Source: Dactylosporangium sucinum (GTDB taxonomy: Bacteria > Actinomycetota > Actinomycetes > Mycobacteriales > Micromonosporaceae). From it: a stretch of DNA of 64,000 nucleotides. Shown piece by piece: positions 29,101-36,465 of this stretch. The notes under the pieces were generated by a model that searched no databases, was not told the DNA's origin, and saw nothing but the letters and a program-made list of their open reading frames with translations. The stretch lies in NCBI RefSeq assembly GCF_014647515.1, contig NZ_BMPI01000001.1:62001-126000 (forward strand). The letters are read 5' to 3'. The position numbers and the translations under genes were made by a program. How positions within the stretch are numbered: position 1 is the stretch's first letter; every line of letters starts with the position of its first letter.

Positions 29101-30062
29101 CGTCGGTCGGTGCACCCACGGTCATCGGCGACCGCATGGCCACCGCCACCGACACCATCCTGGCCAGCGGCGGCGGCCGCGACATCAAACTCGCCGTCAC
29201 CGAGCACAACGCGATGTACTTCAACGAGGAGCACCGCCGCACGCGGACCCTCGAAGGCGCCCTGCAGGAGGCCGGACTGCTCAACCTGTTCATGCGCCGG
29301 GCGGACGCGAACGAGCTCAACGGCGCGTCGGCGCTGGTGAACTTCTGGGACGGCAGCGCGATCCGGCTGGCCAACCGCGGCAGCTTCGTCACGCCGGGGT
29401 ACCTGGTGCAGCAGCTGGCCGCCACCAAGCGCGGCCCGCTGCTGCTCGACACCGCCGTCACCGGCCCCACGTACAACGCCCCCGCGCTGGGCAACCTGCC
29501 CGCCCGAAGCGGCGTTGCGATGCTCGACGTCACGACCACACGGTCGGCCGACGGCACGAAACTGTACCTGTCGGTCGTCAACCGCGACCCCGCCGCCGTG
29601 CAGACCTCGACGATCAACCTCGCCGGCGCCGGCACGATCGGGTCGACGGCGAGCGTCGCCACGGTGACCTCGCCCGGCTACCTCGACCAGAACACCTGGC
29701 AGAACCCCGGTCTCATCCAGACCGCCACCAGCACGATCACCGGCGTCGGGGCGAGCTTCGACTACACGTTCCCGGCACACTCGTACACCGTCATCACCGT
29801 CACCATCGGCGCGAGCCCGGTCAGCGCGCCGACGATCATCGGACGGGTCACCACCACCGGCGGCGCGCCGATCTCGGGCGTCACGGTGAATGCCGGCGGC
29901 GGGCTCACCGGCACGACCGACGCCGCGGGCTACTACCGCATCACCGCACCCGTCGGTACCTACACGTTGACCGCGTCCAAGGCCGGCTACACCACGAAGG
30001 TCCGCACCGCGGTCGAAGTCTCCACCCTCGGCGCCACACCGCTACCGCTCCGGCTCAGCTGA
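26148..30062 (+). CDS. Secreted multidomain GH51-type protein with three lectin-like repeats
   Basis: 1304 residues. Signal peptide (about 1-29) is followed by GH51-like N-terminal residues (40-80: GVVQPGVTGQMMEWASDEMNGAWAE...). Three tandem repeats follow (about 88-262, 267-443, 453-625), each with RYG(I/V)(M/L)S, (I/V)YGGTGxGDFS and FLYGxG motifs, probably jelly-roll lectin folds. Residues about 630-765 look like a CBM4/9-type module (GWAEDGYADQAV...FLGTAGTGTLWIDMVSV). The catalytic barrel resumes (770-1100) with acid/base WEIGNEVWG (about E899) and nucleophile AVTEHNAMY (about E1019). A carboxypeptidase-regulatory-like domain closes the C-terminus (1228-1304). Probably an extracellular arabinan/arabinoxylan arabinofuranosidase with the binding repeats inserted in the enzyme. 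Confidence 0.85.
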   Translation: MHRHRPLLRTLSVLCLVAAVTAIPESAAAVGANVISVDASAPIGVVQPGVTGQMMEWASDEMNGAWAERVADRSFETERVTSARSTLYDGFNGSALDASRWTPMSLDGAPAGTVAVTGGSALVTAGAPGRYGIMSNPVPESRYATVSVETRIISYTGANAIMSVYGGTGAGDFSHFAEFAIEGGVLKVFADGQPAWTGGAATTPATLRVDVSGLAGTARTLGFYYNGTLVHTLSGFTGLPGTYRAFLYGWSGAVTADYLTMTPDATYDAFEGTALSPRWTPTRLEGATNGTVAVGGGTLTVTGGPNSRYGVLSDHIRNSSTDWTTIDARLTGLSGTNGLLDIYGGTGAGDFSKFMEFGVEAGVARVFTSDGTGNFTGGAVTLPATLTVQISPYWSNGRLFRFYLNGTKVHELATRFDVPAPDFRLFLYGYGTSTTTWDSVSVRQVHMLDRWDNHFEGGPGISAAWTNSTLAGGWGTSSMSNSEMVINGAANSRYGIMSQPVAEADAYDYTVEAKLDSYTGTNGLLNIYGGTGRGDFSKYVEFGVEGGTLRVFGDGVAPWTGPAISLPVVLRIEVGRWTGGGRTLNFFANGRLAYSLTATTAVPNGDYSAFLYGWGTSVTKWDYLTWWRTDGWAEDGYADQAVYSQDRTGYNGTYAQRIDITQHTTGRKGLSQGAIAVTAGRAYQVSAYLKQTALSSPVTVTLGPDVGDSASYPAYASATFSGVGSGWTKFTATLTPTTTDAYAKLFLGTAGTGTLWIDMVSVMPLDPAEVTLGGWRKDFVDALTALKPGAIRWPGGIIADSYTFTDGIGPRDNRPPMHYNQWDALWLTNDVGTDEVLALAAALAIPVYLNVNWGRGTPATAANWVEYTNGSAATTYGAQRAANGRSQPWNVHTWEIGNEVWGSWTPGWTSAANYAASYNTFRDAMAAKDPTIAFIAEGGDGTNNDQTWNTTVLTTSGSRMDHLSVHYYSPQPLPANYDNLTVYRASVGAPTVIGDRMATATDTILASGGGRDIKLAVTEHNAMYFNEEHRRTRTLEGALQEAGLLNLFMRRADANELNGASALVNFWDGSAIRLANRGSFVTPGYLVQQLAATKRGPLLLDTAVTGPTYNAPALGNLPARSGVAMLDVTTTRSADGTKLYLSVVNRDPAAVQTSTINLAGAGTIGSTASVATVTSPGYLDQNTWQNPGLIQTATSTITGVGASFDYTFPAHSYTVITVTIGASPVSAPTIIGRVTTTGGAPISGVTVNAGGGLTGTTDAAGYYRITAPVGTYTLTASKAGYTTKVRTAVEVSTLGATPLPLRLS
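26400..28025 (+). repeat. Triple internal domain repeat in the secreted GH51 protein
   Basis: Three consecutive units of about 175 codons with shared protein motifs (RYGIMS, YGGTGAGDFS, EFxVExG, FLYGWG). They have diverged at DNA level, so they are old duplications rather than a recent tandem array. Confidence 0.75.
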
Positions 30063-30068
30063 CACCGC

Positions 30069-30105
30069 GCCGGTGCTGTGCCGCGGCGTGCGGCACAGCA
30101 CCGGC
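30069..30105. terminator. Bidirectional terminator hairpin
   Basis: A 16-bp perfect stem, GCCGGTGCTGTGCCGC / GCGGCACAGCACCGGC, with a 5-base loop, between the convergent secreted GH51 gene (stop 30062) and the exo/endonuclease-phosphatase gene (end 30141). Confidence 0.8.
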
Positions 30106-30140
30106 CGAAGTTGTTGCCGGCGTGCGGAGAACCGGCTGGG

Positions 30141-30890
30141 TCAGCTGACCGCGAAGACGGTGAGGACGGCGGCGTGGTCGGAGGGCCAGGCGTTGCCTGA
30201 CGGGTCGGACTGGGACGGGGTGCCTTCCCAGAGCGCGTCGGAGGACAGGACGGTCAGCGGGCCGCGGTAGTGGATGAAGTCGATGCGATCCTGTGGTTCC
30301 GGCTCGCCCTTGTGGGCGTCGTATCCATACCCGCCGGCGAAGGTCTTGTCGACCGCGGACCAGGTGTTGCCCGGGTCGCGTGCCGGGTCGGGGTGGGCCT
30401 GGCGGTAGGAGTCGGTGAGGCCCGCGTTGGCGGGCGCTGTGGAGGTGGGCCAGGGGACGGCGCCGTACCCGCAGCGGGCGTTCGCGGCCGTCCAGTCCAG
30501 GTGTGACGGCGCGTTGAAGTCGCCCGTCAGCAGGACCGGGGTGCTCGCGGACGCGGCGAGGTCGGGTGCCATCGCGGCGAGGATGTCGTTGATCTGCCCG
30601 GTGCGGCCGGAGTAGGCCTCCCGGTCGAGCAGCTGCTGCACCGTCAGGTGGCCGAAGCACGCGTCGTAGGGGCCGTAGGGTGTGTACCCGAGGTGGGCGC
30701 TCCACAGCCGTAGCGAGCGGGAGCCGAGGTCGATCCGGGCCGCGAGCGCCGAACCGGCGACGGTGGGCGTGGTGGCGGTGATCGGGTAGCGGCTCAGCAT
30801 GGCGGTGTCGGCGTTCTGGAAGTACGACCACCCGAGCGCGGTGGCGAGCGCCTGCGCCGGTTCTGCACTCGCAGCGACAGGGCTGGCCAT
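30141..30890 (-). CDS. Endonuclease/exonuclease/phosphatase family protein, N-terminally truncated
   Basis: 249 residues covering only the second part of an EEP domain. Present: LWSAHLGYTPYGPYDACF, the LTGDFNAPSHLDW active-site motif (Asp and Asn), DRIDFIHYRG and the terminal WPSDHAAVLTVF (catalytic Asp-His). Missing: the N-terminal signal peptide, the first-strand Asn (xxTYNVW) and the metal-binding Glu (LQE) that normally precede LADALGW. The ORF begins at ATG 30890, 6 bases after the in-frame TAG of the ABC permease, exactly where about 70-90 residues of a normal protein should be. Without the metal glutamate it is unlikely to be active, so it is probably a 5'-deleted remnant left by a rearrangement. 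Confidence 0.7.
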   Translation of the reverse strand: MASPVAASAEPAQALATALGWSYFQNADTAMLSRYPITATTPTVAGSALAARIDLGSRSLRLWSAHLGYTPYGPYDACFGHLTVQQLLDREAYSGRTGQINDILAAMAPDLAASASTPVLLTGDFNAPSHLDWTAANARCGYGAVPWPTSTAPANAGLTDSYRQAHPDPARDPGNTWSAVDKTFAGGYGYDAHKGEPEPQDRIDFIHYRGPLTVLSSDALWEGTPSQSDPSGNAWPSDHAAVLTVFAVS

Positions 30891-30896
30891 CGCCCG

Positions 30897-31691
30897 CTAG
30901 GCGCTCGCGCCGGTGTACGAGCGCAGGCTGCGGCGCCAGGCCAGCGTGGCTGCGACGACCGCGCAGGCCGCCACCGCCGGGGCGAGCAGGAGCAGGTACG
31001 CGTCGAGCCGGCCCAGCAACGCCGCGGCCGGGTAGGTGGTGAGGAACGCGATCGGCACGACCGTCAGGACGGCCTGCACCGGGTTGCGGTACAGCTCCAC
31101 CGGGAAACGGGACAGCTCGAGGAAGGCGAAGGTGACCCGGCCGAGCTCCTCGGCGCCCACCAGCACCACCGAGAGCGCCATCATCGTCACGGTCAGGGCA
31201 TACATCAGCAGCACGGCGCAAGCCAGCAGCAGCAGGAACGAGGCCAATGCGGCCACCGACACGCCGCGGCCGGACAGCACGACCCCGGTGGTGGCCAGGC
31301 TCAGGCCCAGTACCGGGTCGAGCAGGTTGTTGACCCTCAGATGGCGCAGGCTCACCAGCAGTTGCGCGTCGAACGGCTTGGTCAGCAGGAAGTCGAGCGT
31401 CCCGAGGCGCACGTAGTCGGTCATCCGCTCCAGGTTGGGCTGCAACAACACCTGGCGTAGGCCGTTGAGAGCGAAGAACAGGCCGATGACGACGAGAACC
31501 TCGGCGTGGGTCCAACCGGCCACGGCGCCGGTGAACCGGAAATACACCGACGCGCCGGCTGCCGCCCACAGCATCCAGAACATGCTGAGCGCGACGTTGG
31601 AGACAAAATTCAGCCGGTACTCCGCCTCGCCGGCCACCGCCGCCCGCCAGCAGATCCCCAGGATGCGCGCGTGGCGTGTCCACCCGCTCAT
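30897..31691 (-). CDS. ABC-2 family transporter permease
   Basis: 264 residues with about six hydrophobic segments (RLNFVSNVALSMFWMLWAAAGASVYF, VLVVIGLFFALNGLRQVLL, ASFLLLLACAVLLMYALTVTMM, and others) and the short conserved GTLDFLLTKPFD. This motif marks the ABC-2 exporter subfamily that works with a second similar permease and a DrrA-type ATPase. The ATG at 31691 overlaps the stop of the paired permease (ATGA). Substrate unknown. Confidence 0.88.
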   Translation of the reverse strand: MSGWTRHARILGICWRAAVAGEAEYRLNFVSNVALSMFWMLWAAAGASVYFRFTGAVAGWTHAEVLVVIGLFFALNGLRQVLLQPNLERMTDYVRLGTLDFLLTKPFDAQLLVSLRHLRVNNLLDPVLGLSLATTGVVLSGRGVSVAALASFLLLLACAVLLMYALTVTMMALSVVLVGAEELGRVTFAFLELSRFPVELYRNPVQAVLTVVPIAFLTTYPAAALLGRLDAYLLLLAPAVAACAVVAATLAWRRSLRSYTGASA

Positions 31692-32488
31692 CCGGCCACC
31701 GCCTGGTAGCGGCGCACGCCGCGCCGCCAGACAATCCGGTACAGCAGGGCGAACGCCGCGAGCCAGCCGAGCCCGACGATGAAGCCGTACGCAGTCTGGC
31801 GGGCGTCGAGGCGGCCCATCAGCAACTCGATCGGGAAGCCCATCGCGGTGCGGAACGGCAGCACCACCGCCACTGTGCGCAGCCAGTCCGGCATCAGCGC
31901 CAACGGGGCGACCCAGCCGGAGGTGAACGAGCCGAGGCCCCACCACAGCAGCCACACGCTGGACGTCTGGGTACTCCAGAACCCGATCAATGCGAACGTC
32001 GACGCCATGAGCAGGCCGACCGCGTACGCCAGGACCAGCGCGACGGCGACCGCGGCCAGCCGGACCGGACCGATCGGGTAGTCCAGGCCCGGCACCAGCA
32101 GCGCGGCGATCGCCAGGGCCGGCACCAGCACCGTCAGGAACACCACCCGGTGGCCGAGGTCGCTGGTGGCGTACTGGTGGAAGGGGTGCACGGGGCGCAA
32201 CAGCCGCACGGACAGATCACCGCTGCGCATGTCCGCGTCCCACTGCCACACGACGCGATCGCCGGAGAGATTCCACAGCAGTGTCGCCGCCCCGTAGTAC
32301 GACAAGAAGTCTCCCGTGGTCCAGCCCGCCGGTGGGCCGCCCTCGGCCACCACGGTGAGCCACACCGCCATCGTCAGCAGCGGAAAGAAGCCGGTGAGCA
32401 CCGACAGTGCGACCCGGCCCCGGTAGGTGGCTGCCACCAGCGTCGCGCTGCGCACCAGTGCGGGGTATGCGGCGAGCACGTCACGCAT
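31688..32488 (-). CDS. ABC-2 family transporter permease
   Basis: 266 residues and a paralogue of the gene downstream: GDLSVRLLRPVHPFHQYATSDLGHRV is the matching conserved loop, and membrane segments include VVFLTVLVPALAIAALLV and AVGLLMASTFALIGFW. The start overlaps the ATPase stop by 8 bases. Together with the other permease and the ATPase at 32481-33449 it forms a complete exporter. Confidence 0.88.
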   Translation of the reverse strand: MRDVLAAYPALVRSATLVAATYRGRVALSVLTGFFPLLTMAVWLTVVAEGGPPAGWTTGDFLSYYGAATLLWNLSGDRVVWQWDADMRSGDLSVRLLRPVHPFHQYATSDLGHRVVFLTVLVPALAIAALLVPGLDYPIGPVRLAAVAVALVLAYAVGLLMASTFALIGFWSTQTSSVWLLWWGLGSFTSGWVAPLALMPDWLRTVAVVLPFRTAMGFPIELLMGRLDARQTAYGFIVGLGWLAAFALLYRIVWRRGVRRYQAVAG

Positions 32489-33449
32489 GGGTGAACACCG
32501 CCCGGATGATGTCCTCCACCGGAGGGTCCTCGATCGCGACGTCCTCGACCGGCAGGGTGGCCAGCAGCCGGGCCGCGACCGCGGCCGTCTCGGCGCGCGG
32601 CACCACCAAGGTGACCACCGCGCCGTCGGCGGCGGACACCTCGCCGAAGCCCACCCAGGTCTGCGCCGGGACGGCCTCGCGGAGGGTGACCCGGATCAGT
32701 CGGTGCGGCGAGTGCGCCTCGACCAGTGCGGCAAGGTCGCCGTCGAAGCGCAGGGTGCCGCGGTCGATGACCAGCACCCGGCGGGCCAGCGCGGTCACGT
32801 CGCCCATGTAGTGGCTGGTGAGCAGGACGGTGGCGCCGTATCGGGCGTTGTAGTCGCGCAGGAACGCGCGCACCGCCGCCTGGCCGTTGACGTCCAAGCC
32901 GAGCGTCGGCTCGTCGAGGAAGAGCACGTCCGGCCGGTGCAGCAGCGCTCCGGCGAGCTCGCAGCGCATCCGCTCGCCGAGGCTGAGCACCCGGACCTGC
33001 TTGGTGAGCAGCGGCTCCAGGTCCAGCAGGGTGACCAGTTCATCGAGGGCCGAGCGGTAGGCCGCCCCGGTGAGGCCGTAGATCGCCCGGTTGACCTCGA
33101 AGGCGTCGGCGGCGGGCAGGTCCCAGAACAGCGCGTTGCGCTGGCCCATGACCAGTGAGATCCGGCGCAGAAAGGCGGGTTCCCGGCGGTGCGGGGTGTG
33201 CCCGAGCACCCGCACGCTGCCGACGGTGGGATGCAGCAGACCGGTCAGGCACTTCAGCGTGGTCGTCTTGCCGGCACCGTTGGGGCCCAGGAAGCCGACG
33301 ACCTCGCCCGTGGGAATCGTGAAGCTGACCTGATCAACCGCGTGGACGGTGACGTGCTCGCGATGGACGAGGGCGCGGAACGCGGCGCGCAGCCCTGGTT
33401 GTCGCCGATGCACCCGAAAGTGCTTGGCCAGGTCACGCACCTCGATCAC
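32481..33449 (-). CDS. ABC transporter ATP-binding protein
   Basis: 322 residues. Walker A GFLGPNGAGKTT, signature LSLGERMRCELAGALL, Walker B VLFLDEPTLGLD and H-loop LLTSHYM are all intact. A C-terminal extension of about 90 residues (IRVTLREAVPAQTWVGFGEV...) is typical of exporter ATPases. The start is GTG 33449 (MIEVRDLAKHFRVHRR). It heads a three-gene exporter operon; the EEP remnant follows its second permease. Confidence 0.93.
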   Translation of the reverse strand: MIEVRDLAKHFRVHRRQPGLRAAFRALVHREHVTVHAVDQVSFTIPTGEVVGFLGPNGAGKTTTLKCLTGLLHPTVGSVRVLGHTPHRREPAFLRRISLVMGQRNALFWDLPAADAFEVNRAIYGLTGAAYRSALDELVTLLDLEPLLTKQVRVLSLGERMRCELAGALLHRPDVLFLDEPTLGLDVNGQAAVRAFLRDYNARYGATVLLTSHYMGDVTALARRVLVIDRGTLRFDGDLAALVEAHSPHRLIRVTLREAVPAQTWVGFGEVSAADGAVVTLVVPRAETAAVAARLLATLPVEDVAIEDPPVEDIIRAVFTHA

Positions 33450-33516
33450 CGCTCGACTCTATACGCGGGTGCACACCGGTCGAATCGAATTTTCCCGCTC
33501 CGACGTGGGCGGCAAG

Positions 33517-34935
33517 CTACGGCGTTCGGCGACCTCGCCACCGCCAACCGGAGGCCGGCGCCCGTTGGCTCCGACGTGCCTTCCGATCGGCCGGCGCAAC
33601 AGCGCCTCCGGTGCGGCGCAGCAGCACCGCGCACACGATGAGGAAGAGCAGACCCACGATCGTGTACGCCTCGCCGATCAGGTGCTGCGACCACGTCCAG
33701 TGCAGCTCCGGCGCCTTGCCCGGCAGCGGAGAGTTGAGGTTCGGGGCCAGGAACACGAGTCCCTGTGGTGCCGGTCCGCCGAGCCGGCCCGACGGGGCGG
33801 GCCACGCCAAGAAGACGAACGGGACGAGAACCGCGAGGCATGTGTACCATGCCCGCGCGGACCGGCGGAGGGGGCTGGACCACCGCCGAACGGCGTCCGC
33901 CAGCACCAGCACGAGCAGGATCGCGAACACCCAGTGGTGCGTCCACGAGACCGGTGACACGAGCGCGCCGCCGAGGCACACGAGCACCGTTGCCAGGAGC
34001 TCGTTCTCAAGTGCGTGCGCGCGGGCAGCGAGCCACACCGCACTGGCGGCGACGACGACCGCACTGACCAACCAGAGTCGATCAGCCCCGTGCGTCGCGC
34101 CGACGGTTCGCAGCAAGAGACCGTGCACCGACTGGTTCGCGACGTACCACAACTGCGTTGCCTCGCCGATGCGATCGGCCGACGCGCCGATGCTGGACCA
34201 GTACTCGATCGAGTCGTGCGGCGTGGCAACGAAGCCGACGGCGATGCTCACGGCGAAGGCTCCGGTGGCGACCGCGGCCGCGCGCCACCGCCTGGTCGCC
34301 AGGAAGTAGACGATGAACAAGCCCGGGACGAGTTTGACGCCGGTCGCCAGCCCCACGCCGAGACCCTTGTACCAGCGGCGGTCCGATGTCGCCATGTCGC
34401 CGATCACCAACAGCAGCAGGACCATGTTGATCTGGCCGAACTGAAAGTTGTTCATCGTCGGCTCGAGCCACATGGCGGCCGCGGTGACGCAGGCGGCTAG
34501 GCCGGCCCGTCCCCGCCCCTTGGCGACACCGAGCATGCCGAGGCCGATCCACACAATCAGGAGCAGGCAGCACAATGACGCCGCGCTCAGCGCCTGCGCC
34601 GCCAGGTACGGCGACAGGAGCCGCATGGGTGTGAAGCAGACCGCGGCCACGGGAGGGTAGGTGAATGGGAGGAAGCCGTGCTTCAGTTCGTAGAGCGATC
34701 GCCCGTGCCACAGATCCTCGGTGCCGCGCCGATAGACGAGCGCGTCCATCCCGTTGAAGATTCTGAAATGCCTGTTGGCCCAGAACAGGGCGGCTGCCGA
34801 GACAACCAGCGCCGCGCAACCGACCGGCAACAGCCAACCGGGCGGGCGATAGACGACTCGGCGAGGTGTCGATCCCGACAGCTCGGCGGGCTCTTCGGCG
34901 CGAATGCCCGTGGTGGCAAGCTCCGCTGCGCTCAC
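33517..34935 (-). CDS. Integral membrane glycosyltransferase-like protein, GT87/DUF2029
   Basis: 472 residues with about 10 membrane segments. The N-terminal periplasmic loop has FRIFNGMDALVYRRGTEDLWHGRSLYE with the usual Asp, then FTYPPVAAVCFTP, FQFGQINMVLLLLV, GVKLVPGLFIVYFLATRR and YVANQSVHGLL, all hallmarks of the family that uses polyprenyl-phosphate mannose/arabinose donors. The GTG start at 34935 has GAGGAG upstream; the longer frame to 35229 is not coding. Directly upstream lies a relic of a paralogous gene (34932-35126). Neighbouring glycosyltransferases suggest a cell-envelope polysaccharide role. Confidence 0.9.
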   Translation of the reverse strand: MSAAELATTGIRAEEPAELSGSTPRRVVYRPPGWLLPVGCAALVVSAAALFWANRHFRIFNGMDALVYRRGTEDLWHGRSLYELKHGFLPFTYPPVAAVCFTPMRLLSPYLAAQALSAASLCCLLLIVWIGLGMLGVAKGRGRAGLAACVTAAAMWLEPTMNNFQFGQINMVLLLLVIGDMATSDRRWYKGLGVGLATGVKLVPGLFIVYFLATRRWRAAAVATGAFAVSIAVGFVATPHDSIEYWSSIGASADRIGEATQLWYVANQSVHGLLLRTVGATHGADRLWLVSAVVVAASAVWLAARAHALENELLATVLVCLGGALVSPVSWTHHWVFAILLVLVLADAVRRWSSPLRRSARAWYTCLAVLVPFVFLAWPAPSGRLGGPAPQGLVFLAPNLNSPLPGKAPELHWTWSQHLIGEAYTIVGLLFLIVCAVLLRRTGGAVAPADRKARRSQRAPASGWRWRGRRTP

Positions 34936-35126
34936 AACTCCTCCCGTTCGGCCTCCGCATCGAAGTGGCCGTGTTCCGTTCCGCCGATGAGTGCCGGGCG
35001 ACCCGTCCAGCCGCCGTGCAGCGCTCGGCGACCCTTCCCGCGGACGAATGCCGCGAAACAGCGGTAGAGGATGAACGGGGCCGGGGTGAGCTTGACACCG
35101 CCGGCGATGCCGATGAGGGCGTCCGG
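34932..35126 (-). pseudogene. Remnant of a second GT87/DUF2029 gene
   Basis: 64 codons in frame after the esterase stop read DALIGIAGGVKLTPAPFILYRC..., which matches the VKLTPxxFxLY core of GT87 proteins (compare GVGLATGVKLVPGLFIVYF in the intact neighbour). The N-terminal membrane part and most of the C-terminus are gone. The fragment ends at a TGA overlapping the GTG of the intact paralogue. It looks like debris of a tandem duplication or recombination. Confidence 0.6.
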
Positions 35127-36452
35127 TCAGCGAATCCCGAGGTCCTGTCCGAGCTGTGGCAGGACCCGCGCGAAGGCCGTGCGGGCGAACTGCCAGTTGT
35201 GCCCGCCGTCGCCGGTGAACTCGTGGCACGTGACACCCGCCGCGGCCGCCGCCCGCGCGAGCTGACGGGCGGTGACGATGCCTCCGGGGTCGTCGGCGCC
35301 CGCGGCGAACCAGGCGCTGACCTGGTCGTACCGGCGAGTGGCGAGCAGGTGCACGGGGTCATGGGCGCGCTCGGCGGCCGCGGAGCCGTCGAACAGTGTG
35401 TGCAGGGTCAGGCGCGGGCCGCGCAGGGTCGGCCGCGCCTCGCCGCCCAGGTCGACGAGGTGCCGGAAGACGTCGGGGTGGCGGAGCACGAGATCGGCCG
35501 CGCAGGTGCCGCCCTCGGAGAAGCCGACGACGGCCCACGTCGCGGCGTCGTGCCGGAGGTGCAGCGCTCCGGTGACGAACGCGGGGACGTCGGCGGTGAG
35601 GAAGGTCTCGGCGTTGCCGAGCGTCCCGTCGACGCACTCCGTGTCCCGGTGCGTCCCGCCGTTCTGGTCGACGAAGACGAGTACCGGCGCGACTCCATGG
35701 TGCGCGGCGGCGTAGCGGGCGGCGGTGGTCACCGCATCACCCGCCTGCGGCCACTGGCTGGTCCAGCCCGGCACGCCGGCCAGCATCACCACCACCGGCA
35801 GGTTCGGGCGGTCGGCGGTGAAGTAGGCCGGCGGCAGGTACACGTATCCGGGGCGGTGCTGGAAATGTGAGACCGTCGCCGGCATGTCGTACGAGCCGAG
35901 CACGCCCCTCTCGCGTACCTGCGGCGGTGGCGCCCGCAGCGTCCGGTCGAGTTCGCCGTCCCCCAGCGCATGCGTGTGGCCGAGGAGGTCGCCGACATTC
36001 GGCCAGACGGCGTAGGCCTGGTTGACGACCAGCAGACCGCCCGCGATGGTCAGCGGCACCGCGCACACGGCGGCGATCCGGCGGAGGAGGCCCGGGCGGG
36101 ACAGCGCGAGCGGCACCCCGGCGATGGCCGCCACCGCGAGGGCGAACCAGGCGGCGAAGACCGGCGGGTAGCGGTCGCGGATCGTCGCGGTCACCCGCAG
36201 TGTCACCACCGTCGCGACGGTGAGCACCAGTGCGAAGCCCCACAGCAGCGGCAGGGTGCGCGACAGCCAGCGCGGGTCCCGGCGCGCCCACGAGCCGACC
36301 AGGGCAGCGAGGGCGAGCAGCTCGATCGCGGTGGCGGCGGCCGGGCTCAGCAGCGGTACGCCGTCGAAGAGTCCGGCGCCGGTGCCGAGGACGAGGGCGA
36401 GGAGCACCGCGACCACGGCCGCGATACAGATGGTGCTGCGGTTCAAGCTCAT
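35127..36452 (-). CDS. Membrane-anchored alpha/beta-hydrolase esterase
   Basis: 441 residues. Four N-terminal membrane segments occupy the first ~150 residues, then an extracytoplasmic esterase domain like esterase D/mycolyltransferase relatives. The nucleophile elbow is GFSEGG; the His is in GGHNW near the C-terminus and an Asp is likely in GADDPGG. The loop RHPDVFRHLVDLGGEA is conserved. The stop at 35127 precedes the GT87 relic in the same frame. It sits among cell-wall glycosyltransferases and may acylate or deacylate an envelope glycan (inference). Confidence 0.82.
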   Translation of the reverse strand: MSLNRSTICIAAVVAVLLALVLGTGAGLFDGVPLLSPAAATAIELLALAALVGSWARRDPRWLSRTLPLLWGFALVLTVATVVTLRVTATIRDRYPPVFAAWFALAVAAIAGVPLALSRPGLLRRIAAVCAVPLTIAGGLLVVNQAYAVWPNVGDLLGHTHALGDGELDRTLRAPPPQVRERGVLGSYDMPATVSHFQHRPGYVYLPPAYFTADRPNLPVVVMLAGVPGWTSQWPQAGDAVTTAARYAAAHHGVAPVLVFVDQNGGTHRDTECVDGTLGNAETFLTADVPAFVTGALHLRHDAATWAVVGFSEGGTCAADLVLRHPDVFRHLVDLGGEARPTLRGPRLTLHTLFDGSAAAERAHDPVHLLATRRYDQVSAWFAAGADDPGGIVTARQLARAAAAAGVTCHEFTGDGGHNWQFARTAFARVLPQLGQDLGIR

Positions 36453-36465
36453 GGGTCACCGCCTG

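Noticed and set aside
26166..29780. Minus-strand open frame of 1204 codons
   Set aside because: Antisense shadow of the secreted GH51 gene.
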